Assembly (NCBI GenBank): GCA_000277445.1
Contig: AJWJ01000306.1
Location: 1-27,440 of the forward strand
DNA from: Polysphondylium violaceum
Taxonomy: Eukaryota; Evosea; Eumycetozoa; Dictyosteliales; Dictyosteliaceae
Reading direction: 5' to 3'
DNA length: 27,440 nt
In this document: positions 1 to 7,661 of the stretch, one piece after another
How positions within the stretch are numbered: the first letter of the stretch is position 1
How the letters are laid out: every line of letters starts with the position of its first letter
Program-made: the position numbers and the translations under genes
The notes under the pieces: model-generated
The model's database searches: none
Told to the model about the DNA's origin: nothing
The model's input: only the letters and a program-made list of their open reading frames with translations

Positions 1-147
1 AACATTCTCCCATGTCTTTGATATATTTAAACATTTAAACAATGATTTTTTAAATGTTTTCCGTGGTATAGATTCATATACTTTTGTTATCTATTATTGT
101 TGTTTGTATATAAATTAATATAAAAATAAATATAATGATTCCTATCA

Positions 148-669
148 CTATTCATAACATACATTGATAGTTGAACATATTTTAAGCCAAAAGTCTTTAC
201 CAGATTGGCAAGGTATCTCTGACAAGAAAATATCTGTCAAACGTTTTTGAATGTTTATAAATGATGGTCTGATTTGTGGATTCTGTCTTTTACATAAACG
301 AATAAGATCCTGTATGCCTTGTGGCAACCCTTTCAATGATAAATACTTTTCTCTTTGTTCGTCTGAACTAACGTATATAATTTCATCTCTTCCCAATATA
401 CCATAAGGCAATCTCCAGTAGAGTAGTTCCCATAACAATATTTTAAAGGAAAACACATCTGATGATTTATCAATCACTGCATCACTATCGCCTTTGATAT
501 ACTCCATAACAAAACATCTTTCTTCTTTTGAACTTTTGTCAATTTTTACTATATTATAGTGATCTAGTGATTCAAGAATATCAATTTCATTTTCCAATTG
601 CACAGTGAATCTTGCTTGAGATTTCAATACTTTAATTACTCTATCTTTATCATATTTAAATTGCTTCAT
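148..669 (-). CDS. Kinase-like protein lacking the catalytic core (173 aa)
   Basis: The ORF starts at an ATG preceded directly by a run of A on its own strand, typical of dictyostelid starts. Residues 10-60 resemble the N-lobe: a VIKVLK segment like the strand carrying the ATP-binding lysine, an alphaC-like helix with Glu (LENEIDILESLDHYNIV), then a hinge-like FVMEYIKG. The sequence next jumps to DKSSDVFSFKILLWELLYW, matching the alphaF helix (DVxSFGxxLWEL), and later shows the RPSF motif of subdomain XI. The glycine-rich loop, HRD catalytic loop, DFG motif and activation segment are absent, which suggests an in-frame internal deletion plus loss of the N-terminus. The tail helices look most like tyrosine-kinase-like (TKL) kinases of amoebae. 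It cannot be an active kinase as written. It is either a decaying gene or a small pseudokinase-like product, and I cannot tell which. Confidence 0.6.
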   Translation of the reverse strand: MKQFKYDKDRVIKVLKSQARFTVQLENEIDILESLDHYNIVKIDKSSKEERCFVMEYIKGDSDAVIDKSSDVFSFKILLWELLYWRLPYGILGRDEIIYVSSDEQREKYLSLKGLPQGIQDLIRLCKRQNPQIRPSFINIQKRLTDIFLSEIPCQSGKDFWLKICSTINVCYE

Positions 670-682
670 TTTTTTTTTTTTT

Positions 683-1009
683 AGTCATTAGATAATCTAA
701 TACATGATCATTACATCTTTGATATTGACGATGGTGGTTATGAAGATGATGAAGATCAAGATAGGTGTAATCTTACTGATGGTTTTGAAGATGAAGAAAT
801 ATACGTTAAAGAATGAGGGAAAATAGACCCAATTCCTGATGTTTCTAATATTTTTGGATCAGATCCTCAGGTGAGGATATATTAGGATGAGCAAACCTTA
901 AATTAGGACAACTTGATACCCTATCGCCACTGTTTGTCAAGAATCCTACCATCGTCATAAAGTGGGGAGTTTTCATACTAATTTAATGTCGGCTCTAGGT
1001 ACTAATTGA
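683..1009. other. Gene-free stretch with decayed coding remnants
   Basis: No intact gene is visible. On the plus strand 691-816 reads as a 41-codon open stretch rich in Asp/Glu (for example YEDDEDQDRCNLTDGFEDEE) ending in TGA. The same frame stays open after that stop to about 885. A second short open stretch in another frame, around 900-985, reads LGQLDTLSPLFVKNPTIVIK. Neither has a convincing start or a recognisable family. They look like pieces of an old gene between the kinase remnant and copy A of the TRIM-like family. Confidence 0.3.
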
Positions 1010-2224
1010 TATTTGAATATTTTGATGTTATTATCAATGTATGATCTGTATCTTTGATAAACTTCACATCACCAATGAAATAAATCTTGCACTCAATGTT
1101 GATAAAATTGATTCTTTCATCTCCTTCTACCAATCGAATTGCAATTCTTTTTTCAGAATTTTGATTGTTGTTGTTTGTACTGAAACTATATCCAATGGCA
1201 TCGATTTCAATTTTATCTACAGTTCTGTGATTATACTGAGTTGGTCGGTATAAAATTGTGCCAAATCAATTGGATAATGATAGTGGTTGGATGTTTTGTG
1301 ATCGTGATTCGAATGTGCCTCATAGAGGAATGAGATTTATACACCTTTCTTGAAAAATGGAATAAGCCTTGTTGAAACGTAACTCAAATTTTATATTATA
1401 CATATAGTTGACAATGATTTGTGCATACTCTGATGTTAATATGAGTTGATAAGGATCTGTACATTCGTTTGGTGATTACATTATTGTTATTGGTACCCAT
1501 TTATTATTTTGTTTGGTTTGACTTTCTAAATAATCAACTTCAAATGACCATAGCATTTCACCTTCTAGGAACTTGAATATTTTGTTTTTTGGTTTTATTT
1601 CACTTGGTGATATAGTAACAGCGGCACTTGATCTAGGTGTTTAATATTTAAAATATGTTTAATGATCAGTGTTACTATACAGTATGTCTTATAATTATAC
1701 TTACAACATACGATAGATGATGTCATTTGGCGTTTTTGTTTTGTTTCTTATATGTTTGGTTAAATTTTCAATCATGAATTCCAGAGTAACTCGAGTGATG
1801 GTATACATTAATGGCTTGTAGAATATATCATCTTTTGAAACAACAGAATCTGTTAAATTATTGAATAATAATTCCAAATCTTCATTACTTAATGGTTTTA
1901 AAACATGTTCACCAAATATATTAATGTTTGGATGTTGGGCTTTGAAAACTGAATCCGAAATGATAATTGTTTTAATATTACTATTGTCATATTGTATTTC
2001 ATATTATATTTATCATAAAACGACGATGATAAACTATTAATACTGATGTTAAAATACTAATTTTACTATTGAATAAATCTATTAATTCCCAATCACCAAC
2101 AATTGCTGAACGTAAAAAGTTTTTACCCAACTTTATCAATATATTCCTGTAGTCCTCCAATGTTTTAACAAAGAATAGATAATAAAATTGAACCTTTGAT
2201 TTTGATATATAATAATAATAACTT
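1010..2224 (-). pseudogene. TRIM-like family copy A, truncated at both ends
   Basis: The minus strand aligns along its length with copies B (2275-4749) and C (25067-27440). The match runs from the end of the alpha/beta region, through the intron with its GTAAGT donor (near 1706) and a TAG acceptor, into the beta-rich second exon. The 5' part (RING-like finger, B-box, coiled coil) is missing: similarity stops at about 2224, where the 3' flank of copy B begins. The 3' part is also missing: similarity stops near 1010, so roughly the last 70 codons are gone. Small insertions and deletions break the frame, for example the shortened stretch near 1410-1420 where copies B and C encode NNNTNGDVYN. There is no open frame longer than about 100 codons. 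It is a relic of a tandem duplication. It cannot make the family protein, though it could be transcribed. Confidence 0.8.
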
Positions 2225-2274
2225 TACTAGTATAATATTTTTCAACATAGTAGTAATTAATCGTTTATATTAAT

Positions 2275-4749
2275 TTATTTTATTCTTACTTTCCTATTAA
2301 TATATGCAGGAATATCAAAAGAGATAATAGTACGACCATCTTTTAAAGTAATATCACCACATAGATTTCCACTCGAATTACCTCTATCTGGAATGGGTTG
2401 ATTATCTTTACTTTTGAATATGAGTTGATTATTGTTTGCAAATCTTGAATAATTTGATCTTATTATCAATGTATGATCTGAATCTTTTATAAACTTTACT
2501 TTCCCAATGAAATGAACCATACCCTGAATGTTGATAATATTGATTCTCCTTTTTCCAGGTACCAATCTAATTGCAATTCTTTTTACTGAGTTTTGATTGT
2601 TATTATTGTTGTTTGTACCGAAACTATATCCAATGGCATCGATTTCTATTTTATCTAGGTGCTTATGATGAATTGGATGGTATAAAATTGAGCCAAAACA
2701 ATTGGATAATGATAGTGGTTGGATGCCAAGTGATCGTGATTCGAATGTGCCTGATAGAGGAATGAGATTCATGGACCCTTCTCCCATGACATGTTTGGAA
2801 ACCGTCCTAAAATTCCAATCAAATTTTATATTATACACGTCACCATTGGTGTTATTGTTGACAATGATTTGTGCATACTCTGATGTTAAAATGAGTTGAT
2901 AAGGATCTGTACATTCGTTTGGTTCTTGCATTATTGTTATTGGTACCCATTTATTATTTTGTTTGGTTTGACTTTCTACATAATTAACTTTTAATGACCA
3001 TAAAATTTCACCGACTGGGAATATGAAAATTCTCTTAACTGAAAACGTAAAAGCGTGACTTGGTGGTGCAGTAATAATGCCATAAGATCTAAGTGTTTAA
3101 TATTTAAAATATGTTTATTGGTCAGCATAATCATACCGTATGTAATTAAATACTTACAATCTATTATAGATGATGTCATTTGGCGTTTTTGTTTTGTTTC
3201 TTATATCTTTGGTTATATCTTCAACCATGAATTTCAGACGAACTTTAGTGATGGTATACATTAATGGCTTGTAGAATATGTCATCTTTTGAAACAATAGA
3301 ATCTGTTAAATTGTTGAATAATAATTCCAAACCTTCATTACTTAATTCTTCCAAAACATGTTCACCAAATATATTAACGTTTGGATGATCGGCTTTGAAA
3401 TCTGAATTATCGGTAATCATAAGTGTTTTAATATTTCTATAGTTATATTGTATTTGATCTTTATATTTAAAATAAAAATCACGATGATAAACTATTAATA
3501 CTGATGTTAATTTACTAATATTACTATTGAATAAATCTATTAATTCCCTATCACCAACAATTATCGAACATGAAAACTTTTTATCTAATTTCATCAATAT
3601 ATTCCTGCAATCATCCAATGTTTTAACAAAGAATAGATAATTAAATTGAAACTTTGGTTCTGATATTAAATAAAATAATCTTGTTAAACGAACATGATAA
3701 TCCTTATGAAGGATATGGAATAGATCGTCTATGTTATTATTATTATTATCATTCTCATTATTATTTAAGAATAAATCTAATTGACTATTAATGATTGGTT
3801 CAACAATTGGATGTTTAGGTAAATTTAAGAATTTATATGAGTTTATAATTGGATAACATAGTAATGGTCGAGTATCTATTGATTCTTTGATATCGACACA
3901 TTGTTTTAATGTGATTATAAATTGTTGTTGTTGATCTGTTAGTGGTGTTGCTGTTGGAGTGAGTGAATGTTGTTGTGGTTGATAATAACTATTGAGTAAT
4001 TGATCTATGATATCATCTTCCTCAAATGTTGTTGATGAATATATTTTATAACTACAAACACTATTCTTTTCTTTTAACCAATCTAAAACTTGAACATATA
4101 ATTGTGTTGCTGATTTCTTCGTGTTAAAATTGATTAGAAAATTATTGATATTTTGTTTTGTTTCAGTGAGTTGATTGATTGAAGATGATATACGATTCTC
4201 TAAAACACTAAATTCTGTTTCTAGTGATTGTAAATAATGATTTTCTAATCTATTCTTTATATATTCTTTTAATTCTCTTAATCTTGTGATTATTTGTTTA
4301 TTATTTCTCATTTCTTGGTCAAGGTGATCAAGATTATCTTGTATTTTAATTGTATTATCTTGCATAAACTTTTTGATATTCTCATCTAATATATTGAAAA
4401 CGTTTATACAATCTAAAATGCCCTTTCTATCATGAGAACAAACTTTACAATCTTCATTATTACATAAATAACACTTAAGGGTGTTACAGGTCCAGCATAC
4501 TTCATGAATATCTTGATTGTGCAGTTTACATATATATTTTCTCTCTATTTCATTCACAATATCGAGCACTCTATCAGACTCTGTGTCAAGTTGATCACTA
4601 ATACTATTACACAAAGAACAAACATATTTATCACCAAAATGCACAACAGTATCTCTACACACAATATGATCACACACACTCAACAACACAGGTGATTGAT
4701 AATATCGTGGTGGTGAACAACATTTACAAATTAATGATATATCAGACAT
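2275..4749 (-). CDS. TRIM-like protein copy B: RING-like, B-box, coiled coil, novel C-terminus
   Basis: Two exons, 4749-3158 and 3088-2275, joined over a 69-nt intron (GTAAGT donor, CTTAG acceptor), give 801 aa. The ATG at 4749 begins MSDISL just before the first cysteines; the in-frame extension upstream has only a TTG start. Residues 8-47 form a RING-like finger (C8, C11, C26, H28, C31, C44, C47), but the position expected to hold the last ligand of the CxHxxCxxC box is Thr34. Residues 74-106 form a B-box (C74, H77, C85, C88, C93, C96, H106). A coiled coil spans about 115-240 and is followed by Asn/Gln-rich linkers. An alpha/beta region (about 370-530) and a beta-rich exon-2 region (about 535-801) match nothing I recognise. 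RING, B-box and coiled coil in this order are the TRIM layout, often ubiquitin ligases and scaffolds; that role is inference here. No SPRY domain is visible. Further copies lie at 1010-2224, 5181-5445 and 25067-27440. Confidence 0.8.
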
Positions 4750-5180
4750 GTGAATTATTACAAGTAGTAGTAGTATGATATGAATAACAAATAATGAATA
4801 AAGTTTATTTTTTTCAATGATCACACAAAACATTGAAAAGCAACACATTTTTTTGTGCAAATAAATGTTTTAAGCCGATCAAGGGTGAATAAATTTTAAG
4901 TTGTCATATTTTATAAGAAATTTCACACCTTTTTTCTATATTACCCACTGAGTGAAGGCATACAGTTTAAAGGATAAGAGATAAATATCCTTTGATGGGC
5001 TTTAAAAATGGAGAACCTATATTATCGTAGTTATTAATATCCATAATTGAACTGTTCAAAGAGATAACTGTTTATCGAGTTGAACTTTATTCAAAAAAAT
5101 TGTATTCAAAAACTCCAAGGATAAATAAATATATTATTTTTCCACATAGTAGAAATAGTTGTCTATATATATATATTATT
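4750..5180. other. Upstream region of copy B and 3' flank of fragment D
   Basis: No gene is seen. About 4750-4980 is AT-rich DNA upstream of copy B, presumably its promoter, and 4985-5116 is a repeated segment listed separately. The stretch 5130-5160 (TTTTTCCACATAGTAG) resembles the DNA after the stop of copy B (around 2230-2250), so fragment D keeps part of the family's 3' untranslated region. Confidence 0.5.
4985..5116. repeat. 3'-flank repeat, left copy (direct repeat of 24929-25067)
   Basis: The segment starts ATATCCTTTGATGGGCT and continues with AGAACCTATATTATC, GAGATAA and GTTGAACT blocks to AAAAACTCC. The same blocks in the same order and orientation lie at 24929-25067, with small substitutions and indels. 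In both places the segment lies just 3' of a TRIM-like family gene end, so it is duplicated flanking DNA, not a separate element. Confidence 0.75.
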
Positions 5181-5445
5181 TAATTTATTTCTTACTTTTC
5201 CATATATGCAGGAATATCAAAAGAGATAAAAGTACGACCATCTTTTAAAATAATTCCACCACATAGTTTCCACTCAATTTACCTGTATCTGGAATGGGTT
5301 GATTATCTTTACTTTTGAATATGAGTTGATTATTGTTTGCAAATCTTGAATAGTTTGATGTTTTTATCAATGTATGATCTGTATCTTTTATAAACTTCAC
5401 ATTACCAATGAAATGAATCTTGCCCTCAATGTTGATAAAATTCAT
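5181..5445 (-). pseudogene. TRIM-like family fragment D (3' end only)
   Basis: Only the last part of the second exon remains. The readable frame from 5445 (NFINIEGKIHFIGNVKFIKD, then SNYSRFANNNQLIFKSKDNQ) matches the C-terminal beta-rich region of copies B and C closely. The frame then shifts near 5250 and ends early, although the DNA still aligns down to the family stop region. Similarity begins abruptly at about 5442, two bases from the stop codon of the ankyrin-like gene at 5448. The ATG at 5445 lies inside the domain and is unlikely to be a true start. It is a dead fragment, or at most part of that neighbour's 3' untranslated region. Confidence 0.8.
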
Positions 5446-5447
5446 TT

Positions 5448-7472
5448 TTACGATTCAAGTGAACTTTGATTATTGTGTTGAACAAGATGTTCATGTTGAC
5501 CATCATTTAATACACACCCATATTTATGTAAAAGTGCATCTACTTGATTCTTTGATTCTTGCACCTGGTTTCTTGAATTTTGTTGTTCATTTAAATTGGC
5601 AACAATATGATCAAGTATAGATTGAAATGATGGTTTGGATTGGAATTTGTGTTGGTTTCTGTAAATATATTCAAAATATTTCAACCAATTCTCTGAATCA
5701 CTGACTAATAAATTTATAAATGGATCAATAGATGAATAGTTGTTGTGATCAAAGAGATACACCATTTGACGGAAACCATATAATTTGGTAATGGTGTGAT
5801 CATTGCCAAAAAATAGTTGGACAAATGGTAATTGTTTTGGTGTCAGTTTGCTGATATCATAGCAATTCTCACGAATGAGGTACTCTGCCAATGGCAAATT
5901 GGAAGTACATAGTTTGCTGAGTCTTGGCAAAGATATACCATGAAACAAATCGTCCTTATTGGCAAGACCTTGTCCAGTAAAGCATAGTGATTTATTCTTG
6001 TTGATGTAATCAATGATGGCTAGATTCTGACATGAAGATATTTGTAAAATTATCTTGAAATCCAAAGAATCAAACTTGTGTTTGCTGAATATATATTTTA
6101 CACCAAAGAGATCATTGCACTGAATGGCACGGCACAAAAGGGTTGGATATACACTATTATCTTTTGCAATAGTTCTCTCTACATCCTCTAAAAGATATCC
6201 AAGAGAAAACTGAGATATTAAACTAAGGAATACCTCTTTATCCTGTGGATGAAAGAATAGATTATGGCTATACAACACTCGAATCATATGGTTATTTCCA
6301 CTCTCTAAACAGTCTCTAAAGAGTTGTGCACCATCGTATTCAAGGTCCAAGTATATTTTAAATCGGGTATAAAAGTAATTAAACTTTTCAGCATCACCAT
6401 ATTGACAACAAGCTTGAAGAAATTCAAATTTGTCAATAAATCCTTCAAATTGATAATCATAATCATCTTCATCTTCATCTTCATCTTGATAATCATCTTG
6501 ATCTTGGTCTCTTTTCTTAATATGTACACTTGTCAACTTTTCAATGATTTTGTATTCATCTCGAGAGAGAGTCTTGTTAATAAGTTTCTTAAAGAAATCA
6601 TGTGAATGCTCGCTGATCATACTATCCACCTCGAGAAAATATCCTTTCTTGACAATGAATTCTATTACTTTGACAGATCCTATCTTGCACGCTGCCTCTA
6701 GTATGTGTTGGGCAATATTTAATACATTTGCATCATATTCTAAATCGTCGTCATCTTCTTCGTCTGTCAAATCTCTAGAGATGTGAAAGTAAATCAGGTC
6801 ATCAGTGACTCTGATACGTGATGACAGTGAATCCCACATCTTAAAGAACATTTCTTCACCTTGATCTTGCCACGATAACCATATCTCGGTATCAAGAGGA
6901 ACTTTAAATGTAGGTTTATTGATATCCAACAACAAAGCATTGTTGAGTGCACTCTTTTCTTGGCGCTCTCTAGTTTCTTTAGCTCGACGATTTAGTGCCA
7001 ATTCATTCACAACTTGTTGAGAGGGCTCTATATGACCAAACTCGAGTAGCCAAGCAACCAAGTCGCTGTCCAACAAAGACACTGTTTCATCGTCTATTTC
7101 TCGAGCGTATCCATTCTGAAACAAATACTTGATTACATCGTTGTTGACCATTGTTTGAAGCATCCATTTCATCAATACATCATAAGAACTCAATGCATAG
7201 TACTTGTATCTCTCAAAGAGATAAATAAATATCTGTGTGTCTTTTTTAGCAACAATAGAGAATAAATCTTTAGGCTTCACATACAAGTGACTATTATTCT
7301 TTATCTTTTCCCTTAATAACCCCACATGACCATACTTTATCATCCACCCAACATCCACGATATCATCATATCTCAATGGATACTTATCTGCGTGTGACTG
7401 ATGTACATGATCGTATACCTTTGTTGACAAGAATATATTACCAAACACTGATTGATAGAGGTCTTTGTTCAT
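5448..7472 (-). CDS. Ankyrin-like repeat protein, dictyostelid-type (674 aa)
   Basis: A single exon. The ATG at 7472 (MNKDLYQSVFGNIFL) is preferred because the in-frame extension upstream starts only with GTG. The N-terminal helix pattern (SVFGNIFLSTKVYDHV) is one I associate with a large lineage-specific dictyostelid family of poorly conserved ankyrin-repeat proteins. Degenerate helix pairs spaced like ankyrin repeats recur, for example ACKIGSVKVIEFIVKKGY, ACCQYGDAEKFNYFY, CLESGNNHMIRVLYSH and AIQCNDLFGVKYIFSKH. An acidic insert rich in Asp, Glu, Gln and Tyr lies at about residues 335-355. The C-terminus is Gln/Asn/His-rich. Ankyrin repeats usually bind other proteins; no catalytic domain is seen and the partner is unknown. 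The stop codon nearly touches fragment D, so the original 3' end may have been altered by that insertion. Confidence 0.8.
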   Translation of the reverse strand: MNKDLYQSVFGNIFLSTKVYDHVHQSHADKYPLRYDDIVDVGWMIKYGHVGLLREKIKNNSHLYVKPKDLFSIVAKKDTQIFIYLFERYKYYALSSYDVLMKWMLQTMVNNDVIKYLFQNGYAREIDDETVSLLDSDLVAWLLEFGHIEPSQQVVNELALNRRAKETRERQEKSALNNALLLDINKPTFKVPLDTEIWLSWQDQGEEMFFKMWDSLSSRIRVTDDLIYFHISRDLTDEEDDDDLEYDANVLNIAQHILEAACKIGSVKVIEFIVKKGYFLEVDSMISEHSHDFFKKLINKTLSRDEYKIIEKLTSVHIKKRDQDQDDYQDEDEDEDDYDYQFEGFIDKFEFLQACCQYGDAEKFNYFYTRFKIYLDLEYDGAQLFRDCLESGNNHMIRVLYSHNLFFHPQDKEVFLSLISQFSLGYLLEDVERTIAKDNSVYPTLLCRAIQCNDLFGVKYIFSKHKFDSLDFKIILQISSCQNLAIIDYINKNKSLCFTGQGLANKDDLFHGISLPRLSKLCTSNLPLAEYLIRENCYDISKLTPKQLPFVQLFFGNDHTITKLYGFRQMVYLFDHNNYSSIDPFINLLVSDSENWLKYFEYIYRNQHKFQSKPSFQSILDHIVANLNEQQNSRNQVQESKNQVDALLHKYGCVLNDGQHEHLVQHNNQSSLES

Positions 7473-7557
7473 TATTACTATACACACACAATTAAAACTA
7501 TGTCACCCATATCTTGTTTTGTCGCTTTTATGATCATAAATGTTTTTAAGAAAATTA

Positions 7558-7572
7558 CCCCGCGCGAAAAAC
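7558..7572. promoter_or_regulatory. GC-rich E2F-like site upstream of the ankyrin-like gene
   Basis: The sequence CCCCGCGCGAAAAAC lies about 90 bases upstream of the start at 7472, inside very AT-rich DNA. GCGCGAAA is the reverse of TTTCGCGC, which fits the E2F/DP consensus TTTSSCGC. Dictyostelids are known to have E2F/DP and an Rb homologue. That this site works is inference. Confidence 0.3.
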
Positions 7573-7661
7573 TAAGATATTTTAATTATCTTAAAAAAGA
7601 TTTAGATTTATCAATGATAAGGGAAGTTTATTTTTTATTGATTAACTAACTCCTTCTACTA

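Noticed and set aside
424-440. CCCATAA, resembling the upstream element of Dictyostelium small RNA genes
   Set aside because: It lies inside the kinase-like reading frame, with no RNA-like sequence at the expected distance.
1041-1253. A 70-codon plus-strand frame at the left of copy A
   Set aside because: It is the antisense of the decayed TRIM-like copy A; equivalent frames occur opposite copies B and C (around 2571 and 25389).
4750-4860. N-terminal extension of TRIM-like copy B with a hydrophobic stretch
   Set aside because: It has no suitable ATG at its beginning. The stretch is AT-rich leader DNA, and the ATG at 4749 sits just before the conserved zinc finger.
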